Shown: one piece after another, positions 23,343 to 34,330 of the stretch | Position numbering within the stretch: the stretch's first letter is position 1 | How the letters are laid out: every line of letters starts with the position of its first letter | NCBI RefSeq assembly: GCF_905220365.1 | Contig: NC_061124.1 | Span: forward strand, 14,696,501 to 14,760,500 | DNA: 64,000 nt | Direction: 5' to 3' | Origin: Vanessa cardui | Lineage: Eukaryota > Arthropoda > Insecta > Lepidoptera > Nymphalidae | Made by a program: the position numbers and the translations under genes | The notes under the pieces: model-generated | Seen by the model: the letters and a program-made list of their open reading frames with translations, nothing else | What the model was told of the DNA's origin: nothing | The model's database searches: none

Positions 23343-23856
23343 ATGTTTTAATTTATTTTCATTTAAATAATATTACTTGACTATCATTCAATATGATATA
23401 TGTGACATATTATTTTGTAATAATAAAATATTGTTTATTCAGAACATTAACCCTTTGAGATTTACTTCGGAGGCTTATAACTTGATCAGTATTCTGTAGG
23501 CTAAGTCTCTTGAGGTCCAAGCACAATCCTGTCTTGCTTTGTTTACCTTGTCTGAGTTTAACTTGAAGCTGTCTGCCGCAGGTCGAAGAGACCAGCGGTC
23601 AGTGAACTGCATATAATTTAATCAATATAACGATCGTTATAAATAGAGAGAACATAATTATGTGCACCACTTAATTATAACAAAATAGAAAATACATAAT
23701 AAAAAATATTTAAATTTTACAATGATGGTTGAAAGATAATGAAGAGTTTTTCGTTAAATAAAAATGTCGCACGCGTATTCACGCGTAATTCTACAATACT
23801 AATAATATTCATGAATACTTCGAGGGATTATGATAATAACATGAACATAGGAATGC
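23343..23856. other. No gene recognised
   Basis: 23450-23620 has more balanced base composition (gtcgaagagaccagcggtca) and could be an ancient exon or repeat, but no supported frame is visible. Confidence 0.35.
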
Positions 23857-24155
23857 TTTTTTTAATTTTTTTATTGATGTTGGGGTTAGTTGATGAGCAT
23901 ATGGGCCACCTAATGGTAAGTGATCATCGCCAATCATAGACGCTGGCGTTGTTAGAGATATTAACTATTTCTTACATTGCCAATGCGCTACCAACCTCGG
24001 GGACTGCGATGGTCCCTTGTGCCTGTATACTGGCTGTTACACTGGCTCATTCACACTTCAAACCGGATCACAATAATACTGAGTACTGTTCTTAAGTGGT
24101 AGAATATCTGATGAGTGAGTGGCCTACCTTGCACGAAACCCTACCACCAAATATA
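23857..24155 (-). mobile_element. Poly-A retroposon B
   Basis: T-run at 23858, then gatgagcatatgggccacct, tagacgctggcgttgttaga, ccaatgcgctaccaacctcg, gtggtagaatatctgatgag, right end ctaccaccaaatat. Diverged but full length. Confidence 0.7.
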
Positions 24156-25421
24156 ATGTCAATGTCTCAAAGACCCGGCTGCACAATCACATATGATTGG
24201 GAAACGTAGCAGTTTCAGTGTTAAATGTTTAAGTAGCTTCTACAGAGTCGTTTCTCCTGAAAAGCCTTTTGTGCCTGAACGTTTTCGTCTCGTTACATTT
24301 CGAGTGTAGAGGTTGAAATAATAACACCGAAACATAAAAAAATAAATTTGTAATTTATGGAACATTTTTTATTTACTCGCTTGAAATTTTGTCAAGAATT
24401 TGCATACAACCTTGTCCCTTTAAGGGGTGAAAAATCAACACCCGTTTCTTGTGATTCAAGATTGGTTCTTACAAAATATATCTCGAATTGATTCAGAGGT
24501 TTAACAGACACACTTACCATCGCATTTATAACATTACAATGGATAAAACAATAATTAATTCATTTGTTTTTTCAGACATAGTAGGTACCTTTATGTTATC
24601 TATGTAATTTATTATCATATTAAACTTAATATATTAAGCATTAAAAGGCCTTAATTATACACAAATAGAAGACATAAGTTCTTAAGTGTATATTACACTT
24701 AAGACTTTATGTAATTACAAATAAAATATTAAATTGATTACAACGAGGCTTCACCTTACTCCACCGCGCAACAGTCGTAGAACAAAATATTTTGGTCTGA
24801 CCTTATATCTATCTTGGGACTTGTCTAGACGAATATAACGAAGTTAAGAGGAAACTAATCGAGGTAATCACAAAGAGTCTCTAGTCATCTGAGCAATTAA
24901 GTCGGTTAATTTATTATTTAATTTACTTTGATATTATTGGAATTTTAGGTCGCTTTCACGTTTAGACAGGTAAGAGAATCTTCTAGATTATATATTGAAT
25001 TATTCGATTCTTTAAATTTAATTTAGTGCAAATAAATGATTATACTCTCAAATAATTCACCTTACTTGTTATAAAGGTAGGTAAATTTATTTTCTAAGCA
25101 ACAGAATGTTACTAAAAATATTTGTACAACATAATCATTTAACTTATGAGAATGTTTCGTTTAATAACTAACTTATAGCAGAAAGGTAAAAGGTAAATTT
25201 AGAATCATAAGAATCAAATAATACTATTTATGCCACATAACCATTTGACTTGTGAGAAGCTTTTGCTCGCGCGTTAAACGGGTGGTGGGTTTGGTTTACG
25301 AAAAAGTATCCCTCTTAGTTCTTTCTCTCGGTTCAAGTGTGCCTCGTACCAAATTTCATCAGGTTCCGTTTGCTGATTTGGGCAGAAAAAGTCACTTTCC
25401 TTATACTATCCGATAGAATGG
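24156..25421. other. No gene recognised; possible old Helitron traces
   Basis: 24415-24540 (aaggggtgaaaaatcaacac ... gcatttataacatta) and 25250-25400 (gcttttgctcgcgcg ... aatttcatcaggttccg) look like worn pieces of Helitron-like repeats on the minus strand. A near-perfect hairpin is at 24672-24712 (listed separately). Confidence 0.4.
24672..24712. repeat. 41-bp near-perfect hairpin
   Basis: Arms 24672-24690 and 24694-24712 (19 bp each, two mismatches) with a 3-base loop. Each arm contains cttaag-type sequence. Confidence 0.7.
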
Positions 25422-25662
25422 AAATGGCCGATTGATGAGAACGCGTGCATCTTAGCCAATGATTACGGGTTTAAACCCAGTCAAGCACCAGTGAATGAAA
25501 CCTGGAGGTGTCTAATGTGATAGAAATTCTGCCACATATGTATTCCACCAACCCATTGGGATAGCGTGATGGAATATGTTCCAAACCTTCTCATCAAAGA
25601 GAGAAGAGTCCTTAGCCCAGTAGCGAGAAATTTACAGGCTGTTTTTGTTGTTGTTGTTGTTG
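25422..25662 (+). mobile_element. Metulj-like SINE with internal deletion
   Basis: Head tgagaacgcgtgcatcttag, body jumps from gcaccagtgaatgaaac to aggtgtctaatgtgatagaa (most of the ctcgtgctcggcgg block is gone), then gccacatatgtattccacca, and tail aatttacaggctgttttt followed by (gtt)n at 25640-25661. Confidence 0.75.
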
Positions 25663-25977
25663 CTTATATAATCCATGAAGGGGCCAAAAAAAATTATATT
25701 GATATTTATATAGTTTATCATTCATAAACTTACACTGAATATTATTTCCCAAGGCGTCCGTATTCTTTCGAAGTTACAAGGAAATATGATTCCGTCGCGA
25801 TATTTTGTCCTTATTGAAAAAGTATGAGACGCCATTATCGACCTACGCTAACTTCGGACGGACAATTTGTCTCTGTGAGGACTTTCGCGAGTCACGTGTT
25901 GATGCCTCTGAATTGATGGCTAATGGTTAGTAAATATTATATTAGAACTAAAAAAATACATTATTCTTATAGACTGC
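25663..25977. other. No gene recognised
   Basis: 25745-25925 has balanced composition with several cg steps (tccgtcgcgatattttgtcc) but no open frame or repeat match. Confidence 0.35.
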
Positions 25978-26235
25978 CACTCGTGGACTGGCGAATTGTC
26001 CACCTTATAGTAAGTGGACATCATTGCCCATAGATGTTGATAATGTAAGAAATAGTTTTAGTTCATATTTGTATATATATATTTAAACATTTAATGTTGT
26101 TAATTCTTATGTTAATAGAAATAGTAATCACTAATCATATAAATAAAGTAAGATAGGATGTCCCATGGCTCTAGTTACACTGGCTCACTTGCCCGCAAAC
26201 TAATACAACAATATTCCAAACATTGCTGTTTTGAT
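25978..26235 (-). mobile_element. Poly-A retroposon B, strongly decayed
   Basis: Traces: actggcgaattgtccacctt, agtaagtggacatcattgcc, catagatgttgataatgtaa at the left, then gatgtcccatggctctag and ttacactggctcacttgccc at 26157-26195. The centre is replaced by AT-rich DNA. Confidence 0.5.
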
Positions 26236-26279
26236 ATAGAATACATGATGATTGGTTTGGATGATATAGAAATTCTCAA

Positions 26280-26352
26280 CTAACTAGACAGATAGACGGA
26301 TGAACATTTAGCGAAGTCTTTGTAGTAGGGTCCCATTTTTACCCATTGGGTA
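26280..26352 (+). mobile_element. Left part of a 'gggtcccgtttttaccc' repeat
   Basis: agacagatagacggatgaac, gcgaagtctttgtagtaggg and tcccatttttacccattggg match a common lepidopteran interspersed repeat. It continues at 26656-26690 on the other side of an inserted SINE. Confidence 0.5.
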
Positions 26353-26655
26353 AAGTGACGGCCTCTAAATTTCCCACTGCTGGGCTAAGGTCTCCTCTTC
26401 CATTAAGGAGAGGGTTTGGAACATATTCTACCACGCTGTTCCAATGCGGGTTAGTGGAATGCACATGTGGCAGAATTTCGATAAAATTAGACACATGCAG
26501 GTTTCCTCACGATATTTTCCTTCACTTCCGAGCACGAGATGAATTATAAACACAAATTAAGCACATATACCTATATAGTGGTGCTTGTCTAGGCTTGGAA
26601 CCCGAAATCATCAGTTAAGATGCACGCGTTCTAACCACAGGTCCACCTCAGCATC
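26353..26655 (-). mobile_element. Metulj-like SINE with 13-bp target duplication
   Basis: Full minus-strand SINE from aagtgacggcctctaaattt to accacaggtccacctcagca. It is flanked by taccc(a/t)ttgggta at 26340-26352 and 26656-26668 (12 of 13 identical). The ORF 26346-26549 is a translation of it. Confidence 0.85.
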
Positions 26656-26690
26656 TACCCTTTGGGTATGGAACTCTAATAAAGAAATAA
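26656..26690 (+). mobile_element. Right part of the interrupted repeat
   Basis: taccctttgggtatggaact then ctaataaag completes the repeat begun at 26280. Confidence 0.5.
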
Positions 26691-27015
26691 AGAAAAGTAA
26701 TGTAATTACACGAACGAATTTTGAAGTATTCTTTATACCAATTACTGTGTCAAATTTAGTTAAGCAACTGACAACAAGAAGACTTGAAAAACTTAGCCAA
26801 GTGCACTCTCTCTCGCTGTAACTTTTGTGTGTCACACTTCACAAGCTTTCACTTACCTTTTCTCGTTAGTTTTTAAGTCACTTCCAAACTATAGATTGAA
26901 CTTAATTTTATTAAATTTTGTAAAATTTTGTTTCACCTTTTTCAATCTAATTGTATTTATATAAATTTTTAAATGAATAATTTTTAATTTACATCAATTT
27001 ATCTTTTATATGTAG
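26691..27015. other. No gene recognised
   Basis: AT-rich. The two opposite-strand frames at 26585-26835 are chance frames over the same DNA. Confidence 0.4.
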
Positions 27016-27232
27016 ACCTCTGTGGTCGAGCAGTGTGTACACCGGTTTTCATGGCTACGTCAATCCGAGGCCTGGGGTCGATTCCCAGCCGAGTCGATGT
27101 AGAAAAACTTCATTAGTTTTCTATGTTGTCTTGGGTCTGGGTGTTTGTGGTACCGTCGTTACTTCTGATTTTCCATAATATTGCTTAGCTCAGGGATCAG
27201 AGTAATGTGAGTTATGTTGTCCAATATTTATT
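27016..27232 (+). mobile_element. tRNA-headed SINE C
   Basis: Head cctctgtggtcgagcagtgt with gtacaccggttttcatggct, box-B-like ggtcgattcccagccgagtc, body gttgtcttgggtctgggtgt, cgttacttctgattttccat, tail gttatgttgtccaatattta. It is distinct from the Metulj-like family. Other copies are at 11508, 48617, 55739 and 61050. The head has mismatched stems, so it is not a functional tRNA gene. Confidence 0.75.
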
Positions 27233-27685
27233 TATGTTTATATATTTTATTTAAAATATATATATTATAAATATATATATTATATACTAAAAGTTCGTCC
27301 TTAAATGTTTTGCTATAGTTTCATTTATAACTTATTTTCGTAACTTTAGTGTAAACAAACTTTATTATTAGTTCTGGGACCGTTACTGGCCGTAATGGAT
27401 AATTTATTATCTAATATAGGATATTTATTGTTGAAAACTATACTTATTTCTTTTATGAATAACTTAAGCAGTATAACGTGAGTTTGTTATTAAATAACTT
27501 GAGAAGAATTTGGGGTTTTCTCATCTCTTTGGATCGTTACTAATATTTTAAATCTATCAACAAAATCTTTTATAACTTTACGTCACTGAATCGACAATTG
27601 AATGCCAACACGCACACAGTTGGACACACACAAATACAACTACGACCGTCAAACATGACCTTTGTCTTCATTATAATCCGTTCAA
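27233..27685. other. AT-rich spacer
   Basis: 27235-27290 is a long ta/at tract (palindromic in places). Nothing else recognised. Confidence 0.45.
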
Positions 27686-27910
27686 TCATCACTACACAGT
27701 ATAAACCAATTCTTTAAAATTATGCAACGGATTTTGATGGTTTTTTTTTTAATACATGGAGGGATTCGTTTGTGTATATAATACATGGACAGTATAGTAA
27801 AGAAACACTGATAATTTTAGAAGTTTCTAATGTGATGTCGTACATAAACAAATTCTGTAGTATATTTAGTATCAGTATTGCACCCGTGCTAATCCGGGGC
27901 GGGTCGTCAG
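27686..27910 (+). mobile_element. Non-autonomous Helitron
   Basis: atcactacacagtataaacc start with a deletion of the gtcgctttctctgtc block, gcaacggattttgatggttt, aacactgataattttagaag, terminus cccgtgctaatccggggcgg then gtcag (ctag degraded). Confidence 0.7.
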
Positions 27911-27984
27911 TGTTTAAATAAATAACACTTTTGATGTGAATATAAGCAATAATTCACTAAATTTACTAATAAATTAAAATTACT

Positions 27985-28122
27985 TTGGCTTTGTGCAAGG
28001 TCATATAAGTAAGTACTACCCACTTATTACATTTCATACCGCCAAACAACAATATTTTGTATTGTTGTATTTCGGTTTGAAGGGTGAGTGCGACATTTAT
28101 TGGTAATGTAAGAAAATAAATG
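27985..28122 (+). mobile_element. Poly-A retroposon B fragment
   Basis: ctttgtgcaaggtcatataa, gtactacccactta, accgccaaacaacaatattt, gtatttcggtttgaagggtg. This is the 5' third of the element, in the orientation opposite to most copies here. Confidence 0.55.
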
Positions 28123-28725
28123 TTCGTTATTCTCGATCAATGATCACCGATAGTTTTATACCATTTGATATGTGATGTCCACCTTATAAAAAAAAAGAAA
28201 AAAAATAAGATAAAAATAACACAGAACGTGAAAGGAAATTTGATATGAAAACTTTTGAACACACTGATCTTATTCAATCAACAACTTTGCTGGATAGTTG
28301 AATAATAAATTACATAATACATATAGGTCATAAGTGCTTCAATAGTTTGGAAGATACAAATACGGATTTCAAGTCAGAAGAGGTTCTACTTCATTTCAGA
28401 GGCACCAAAGTATAACAGTACCAGCTTTCAAAGTACAAGCTGTTCACTTTAAACTTAACTAAAACCTGGGGATTATCACCTCAGCATCTATGTTAGTGTT
28501 ATATCTAGATCAACGAGTGAATAATAGTAATAACATAATATAATTTACGCAGAAAGACGTTATAACATAACTCTCTATGGATCAATGGGTCCACGGGTCG
28601 GAATTCGAATTTTAAAATGGAAGATTATAATGTCTTAGGTTTTCATCTTGAATGTGACGTGTCATGTCATTATGAAAGTAAACTTTTAAATTTTCATAAA
28701 TGACATAGGTACTAACTATGCCCGC
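28123..28725. other. No gene recognised
   Basis: AT-rich with an A-run (28188-28210). Nothing recognised. Confidence 0.4.
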
Positions 28726-28890
28726 GACTTGGTGTAAGTTGAAATTAAACAAAAAAGTTACTGTTCTAGCTTAAATTTCACCTTATTACATCAGCTTTCT
28801 GCCAGTGAAAATCCTATCAAAATCGATTCAGCCGGAACAAACAGACAGATAAAGAAAAATTTGGTATATGCGATTTTGTTATATGTGTAG
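28726..28890 (-). mobile_element. Worn 'cccgcgacttcgtccgcg' interspersed repeat
   Basis: atgcccgcgacttggtgtaa, gttgaaattaaacaaaaaag, ctgccagtgaaaatcctatc, cagccggaacaaacagacag. It follows the order of a common lepidopteran repeat; orientation is uncertain. Confidence 0.45.
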
Positions 28891-29146
28891 ATTATGTTGA
28901 TGAATATGTATGTTTTAAATGTAACGTAGTGTGTATAGGGTTTTCTTTTTTTAATATATTTCTAATGTCCTACAGTACTTTTCCACTTTAAATTTAATGG
29001 TGCCAAATTGAATATACTTTAGTCCACGTCTTTGCAGTCCCCTAAATAAGGGGCTTAATGTGAATGCTTCACGTATTAATATATAGATATTTATATAAGA
29101 AAAAATAATGAATCTACTTAATCAAATACGCTTACGTCATAAATCG

Positions 29147-29500
29147 AAGTAACTATTTTAAGAATAAGATACCGGAAAATATAATCAATTTACCATTTTC
29201 AAAATTTAAAAAGATTATTAAGAGTAAATTAAAAAATAAATCATATTATTCATTAAAAGAGTATTTTTAGAATGAAACGCCTGGAGTTATGCTCGGGTTC
29301 CATCATAGGACATCAATTACTGTAAATAACAGCATTGTAAATCTGTTTATTTGAAAAGAGCAACTTTTCGAGTTTCTTGCCGTTTCTTCTCGCTAGAAGC
29401 TGCTTTCCGAAACGGTAGTAGTTTTTAATTATCGACGATTCAAAAACGCTTCATAATGAAGTTTACTTGAATAAAATTGATTTGATTTGATATGAATGAC
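29147..29500 (+). pseudogene. LINE ORF2 C-terminus plus 3' tail
   Basis: 29160-29272 reads NKIPENIINLPFSKFKKIIK and then SKLKNKSYYSLKEYF before a TAG. This resembles the extreme C-terminus of Jockey/CR1-like LINE reverse transcriptases (LP..F...K..L..KSYY). A 3' untranslated region follows: cgagtttcttgccgtttctt, tgctttccgaaacggtagta, cgattcaaaaacgcttcata, acttgaataaaattg, ending atttgatttgat. Only the 3' end of the LINE is present. Confidence 0.75.
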
Positions 29501-30555
29501 ATAATTATGATACTCTTGACTAAATAAACGTAGCATTAATCACGTTATCACGAATATTTTATAGATCTTTAAAAACAATATAAAGTACGCGAAAGAATTA
29601 TACATATAGTTGCTTAGATTTTATATTAGGCAATCTTTCAAGTAATTAACTAAGATCATATAATAATATATAGTTAGTAGAACCGGGGAATGTTACCAGT
29701 ATGTTCGCGGCATCTGCTACAAAGCCCTGGACGCGCGAAGAAGCTCGACGGGACGGAGCCTCGCATCAATTTGTTGATAAAGCTTGTTGTACAATGAGTT
29801 TGAATATTTTTAAAACAAATGAATAGTTCAATGACCTTGAGTGAATCTTAGAGGCAGTTATGAGAGTAGTGGAATTGAAATAATTTAACTTTGACTATTT
29901 ATTGTGTTTTTTTGTTGTTCACTTCAGATGATAATATGATATGATCACTTTTTAATATTTATAGTAATGATAATAAATAGTGAAATTATGTAAAAAATGA
30001 TGATGAAGAAATCAAATGATACGTCATTTTAATGTGAAATTTTGCAGTCATAAATATAATGTAGCCGGATATAAGATTCCCTGTTCATTTACTTGTAGTA
30101 ACATTTATTTGCAATGCTGCTATTTTTGCTTTGAAAAACTACTGAAATTGAATACATTTTATTTTTTAGAGTCGTAAATAGAATAAACGACTATAAGTAT
30201 GTAGTATAAATATCTAATATTAAATTTAATAAACGTCCTTATAGATAACATCAAAAGTTATAATTTCATTAAATCTAAATATTTGAACAAGTTTCATCGT
30301 CTATTTTAAATACAAATGGCTTTTCACACCGAACAGTTTTACTCGTTATCACGATTATCGCAGTACTTGTAATCATAACATAAAATGTTATTAGCCCATT
30401 GTGGTCCAAGCTTAACTTTTCTGGACGCTAGCCAACACAAGCTCATATCCGAACCGCGTATTAACCACCGGATTTGTTGTTTTTACTCTATTTACTTTTA
30501 TGATACAATGTTTTATTGATAATATGAGTTATTGATTCTACTATAGATCATATTT

Positions 30556-30558
<3 letters not shown>
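29501..30558. other. No gene recognised
   Basis: AT-rich. 29690-29770 (ccggggaatgttaccagtat, cgcgaagaagctcgacggga) and 30400-30480 are GC-richer patches without a supported frame. Confidence 0.4.

Positions 30559-30594
<36 letters not shown>
30559..30594. repeat. (TG)18 microsatellite
   Basis: 36 bp of perfect tg. The 12-mer agatcatatttg occurs on both sides (near 30545 and 30630). Confidence 0.95.
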
Positions 30595-30598
<4 letters not shown>

Positions 30599-30697
30599 GT
30601 ACTATCTAATGATATAAAAAGTAATTCTAGATCATATTTGTTTAACAGCGAGGATTAATCAATTAAATATGGTTGTACTTTCTAGCGATGTTTAAAG

Positions 30698-30772
30698 TCA
30701 TCCCTACTCTTAGCACGAGCCTTAAGCTGGAGATGTAACTAGGTAATAGGACTATTAGCAATTAATTAAAAT
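30698..30772 (+). mobile_element. 3' part of a third SINE family (SINE D)
   Basis: ctactcttagcacgagcctt, aagctggagatgtaactagg and taataggactattagcaatt. It resembles the 3' half of the minus-strand SINE at 58085-58265. Confidence 0.4.
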
Positions 30773-30883
30773 GTAATTTTCGAGTATTGTTTAAGAATAA
30801 AAAGCTATGTTTTTTTTTTTCAATATTAAAATAAAAGAATTATAAACGTTTCTTTTTTATTTGAAATTAATTAAACGACCCAT

Positions 30884-31200
30884 GAGCTGAGATGGCCCAG
30901 TGGTTAGAAAGCGTGGATCTTAACTGATGATTTCGCGTTCAAACCCAGACAAGCACCACCTATATATATGTGTGCTTAATTTGTGTTTATAATTCATATT
31001 GTGCTCGGCGGTGAAGGAAAACATCGTGAGGGAACCTGCATGTGTCTAATTTTATTGAAATTCTTAGGTGCATTATACCAACTCGCATTGGTACAGCGTG
31101 GTGGAATATGTTCCAAACTCTCTCCTCAATGGAAGAGGAGGCTTTAGCCCAGCAGTGGGTAATTTACAGGCTGTTACTTTACTTTTTTTGGAACGATCCT
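30884..31200 (+). mobile_element. Metulj-like SINE with 8-bp target duplication
   Basis: Complete copy: head gagctgagatggcccagtgg (box A), ttcaaacccagac (box B), cggcggtgaaggaaaacatc, cgtggtggaatatgttccaa, tail ctgttactttactttttttg. Flanked by aacgaccc at 30874-30881 and 31201-31208. The ORF 31042-31254 is a translation of it. Confidence 0.9.
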
Positions 31201-31208
31201 AACGACCC

Positions 31209-32732
31209 TTATCATTTACTTTTGTATCACAACTTTAGTTTTTCTTTTAAATGACCTATTTCGGCAACGTACCTGCAAGCCCTCAGGTGTTTCAGCTGTC
31301 TTTTTTTTTCAGATACATTTCAAACATCCAAAATCCATAAGTATACCCGTATTCATATTGGTTCGTGATTGAGCGAATACTAAATATTAACTTTAAGAGC
31401 AGAATTAATTATTTCACCAACATTTCCGAACTCTACTTTTTTATTTGTATGTTGGTGTTTTAGGGCTTCACCAGCGTGAGAGTAAGTGGAGCAATTCGCT
31501 TATGAGAATTGATTCGCTGATATAATTATTATGTATTTCATCAAATGTACATTACTTCAATTTCTTTCAGATATTAGCAAATCAATGGTTAATGTCAAAC
31601 AATCCGATTCAAACTAAGTATTTTTGCAAAGCTTAAAATTCGAATTGTCAAATCGTCTTAGAATTTTCGCAATGATTCGATTTGAGCGTCTATCTTACAT
31701 CATAATATGCTAAATCTAACATTGACGGCTGAGTAGCTAAAAGTTTATGAGCAAAAACAAAGTTACTATAGTAACAATTGAATACCTTCAATGTAAAAGG
31801 ATACACGCATTGTGTCGTAAATCCCTTTTAAAATATTGCATAAAATATGTATCAAGGCACAGATTCCATCATTCCACCCGCGGAACCACAGTGGGATTAT
31901 ATTCATCGGACGCAGTATTCCATTCGGTCGTTGTTCGAATACATCTCAATACATCATCCACGTACTTCTCAGATTGGAGGAGCATTTAATTATTACGATA
32001 CGACTCACTGTACAATATGCGACATCGATTTAAATAAGATCCATTTAATGAAAGTTAGTAATATTTAGAATATTGTCGAAAACAGCAGTGAATAATGGAT
32101 GAAAATCTGCCACAGGTACGTGACCTACCAAATCGCTTTGGAGTGATGGAATAGACTCCAAAAATGTTTTCTCACAACATCTGAAATTTTGTCAATCATT
32201 TAAAATAATATATGTTTCATCGATTTCATGTACTTAATACGTACAAAATAATTGTTCATTAAAGTCAATTTTACAATGTTGATTAAGTTTTGTACGCAGA
32301 TAAAGTTGTTCACATTTCGTTGTTGGTCTTGAACCTAAAACAACACAGACAATAAGCAAAATATTTGCTAATTATATACAAAGTATATTATTATTTTAGG
32401 CCAACCGTAAAGTTTATTTACGACTTAATACAATTTACATAATAAACAAACATAAAACTCGTTATCACAAAATAGTGAGTTTCGAGAATCTATTGATATT
32501 TGACCCTTATATTACTAAGCAATTTAGTGACTTTTAATAAAATCTTTTGAAGCAGGATAGTTATACGAGTTTATCGAGCGTTTGGAAAACAATTATTCCT
32601 TCTATAATTTATAATATATCGTATAAATGTATTAATTATAATTTTTTGTATCTTTGGCACACAATAAACAGTAACCAAACTTTACAAATTAATCATGTTA
32701 TGATAACTGATTCGTGTTAGGATTTTATATTC
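31209..32732. other. No supported gene; protein-like patch at 31740-32068
   Basis: 31740-32068 is GC-richer, with three overlapping open frames (80, 65 and 73 residues). The third contains IIPPAEPQWDYIHRTQYSIR and looks the most protein-like, but matches nothing I recognise. 32090-32170 holds a trace of the SINE middle (tctgccacaggtacgtgacc, ggagtgatggaatagactcc). The rest is AT-rich. Confidence 0.35.
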
Positions 32733-32759
32733 GGTGGTAGAGCTTTGTGCAAATCCATC
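32733..32759 (+). mobile_element. Retroposon B 5' fragment
   Basis: cggtggtagagctttgtgca then aatccatc matches the 5' tip of retroposon B. Confidence 0.5.
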
Positions 32760-32816
32760 TGAGATGAATTATAAACACAAATTAAGCACCACAAATATTG
32801 GTTAAGATGCATGCGT
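32760..32816 (-). mobile_element. Left half of a SINE split by the LTR element
   Basis: gagatgaattataaacacaa, attaagcacc and ggttaagatgcatgcgt are the inverse of the Metulj-like head-to-middle region. The remaining head appears at 39723-39752, on the far side of the LTR retrotransposon. Confidence 0.75.
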
Positions 32817-34315
32817 TGTTACATTAAAAATTATTTTCATAATTTTAACTTTTTTTTATAATTATATAAAACGTCAAAAAAGTGTCAATTCGCTAAATTC
32901 CGTGCCATTGACCCATATCCCACTTAATATATGTCGGTGTTGCTAGTACAACGCTTCGACTTGGCATTTTCTAAAATTTTAAGTAATAAAATAAATTACA
33001 TTTATTTTAAAGGTGCCTTAAAACAATTATTAAAATAAGATTTTAATCATCTAATTCGTTTGCTGAATTTGATTAGAGGTCATTTCGCATCGTTTCAGAT
33101 TAATTTAATAGCTGTCTTCCAGTTTAAAGGTTAGTTCTTCGATGTAGGTGTCGGAGTCTAGTTATGATAAATTTACTTTGCCTCATTTTTGACTTTTCTT
33201 AATTTTTATAATTATTCCAAAATTATTTCCCTGATTTAATTATGGATATAATTCCTTTTTCATTAAGGGTATTTTGGTAGTGATACTGGTCACACTCGCT
33301 AACCTTTCAAAGGTTCGTGAACTCTCGATTTCGTTCTTTTTGAATTTTGGAACTATCGGCTTCACACCGAATCCAAACTTCTAATTCGATATACTGAATA
33401 TATCGGTGAGTTGTCTTAATAATTGAGTTTCTTAATTTGTGGTTGTTTAGTATTCAGTGCTTTAATAGCAGTTATCTTTTCAGAATTTATATTAACAATG
33501 AAGTTTTGAAGTTTGGCAGAACTTTATATCATGTTTACCGACTCGTAAAAAATTGTAAGTCTTTATTCTTGTTTTTGATTAAATGCATTGGTTTACAATT
33601 CGAAAAGTCGTAGTCATGTGTAAATTGTGGTTTCCAGTGACCCTTTGAAATGGTTCTCCGGAGTTGAGATCGTCAATTTGTGTAAGCAGGACTTTGAACC
33701 TCCAGAAGGTAAATTCGTGCTTACATCTCTCTTTAAAGGTATTTATCATTTGCTTATTTGCTTAACTTATTGAACCTGTATCTTTCGTATTACAGGAGGT
33801 TTTTTTTTTTAATCGGATTTACCCACCACGTGGACTTCTTGAATGGAAATATTAAGAGTGAACGGCTCCAGGTTCCTGGTTGAGTGTGCCCAGATAGTGG
33901 CTGGTGCAACTCCAAGGATGGCAGGCCTGTTCCCTAAGCCTTTGGCGGTATCCACGTGTAGCTGGAAACTTTGGTGATGAAACCTTTCAATTATATTATA
34001 AATTTCGTTTACGCCGGTCTGGCGAACGGTGTATTCTTTCAAACCACATCAACTAATTTATTCGTCAGTGGCGCCTAATTTTCAACCTTATATTGAATTG
34101 CATTGAATTACATTGAATTTTCAAGCTTGCCTTTTATCCCAAGTGACCCACGCTGAGCCTAGCTGGCATAATTTTTATATAATAGTCATTATAAGAAGTA
34201 ACATAAGTAACTAGTAAATTAAGTAATTGGTTGTTTATAATACTATGTTACTGTGCATTAAAAATTTTATAACCTAATATTGTTTCTTTATACCCACACC
34301 ACCAGAAAGGTAACA
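32817..34315 (+). mobile_element. 5' LTR
   Basis: 1499 bp with TGTTAC...GTAACA inverted tips. Compared with the 3' LTR it has C32949/T38364, G33087/A38502, C34314/T39721, a 9-bp insertion near 33196 and one fewer T near 33801. A tatataaaa box lies near 32865. An AG-ended, pyrimidine-rich splice-acceptor-like site (tctttcgtattacag) ends at about 33795. A 77-residue antisense frame (33809-34042) is described separately. Confidence 0.92.
33809..34042 (-). other. Antisense 77-residue open frame in 5' LTR
   Basis: Opens MKEYTVRQTGVNEIYNIIER and ends in a TAA that runs directly into an A-tract on its own strand. It is identical in the other LTR (39216-39449). I do not recognise the protein. Identity proves nothing beyond the LTRs being young. 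It may be a captured cDNA fragment or a chance frame. Confidence 0.3.
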
Positions 34316-34316
34316 G

Positions 34317-34330
34317 TGGCACCACAACGG
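34317..34330 (+). other. Putative primer-binding site
   Basis: tggcaccacaacgg begins one base after the left LTR and starts with the tgg expected to pair with a tRNA CCA end. The tRNA was not identified. Confidence 0.5.
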
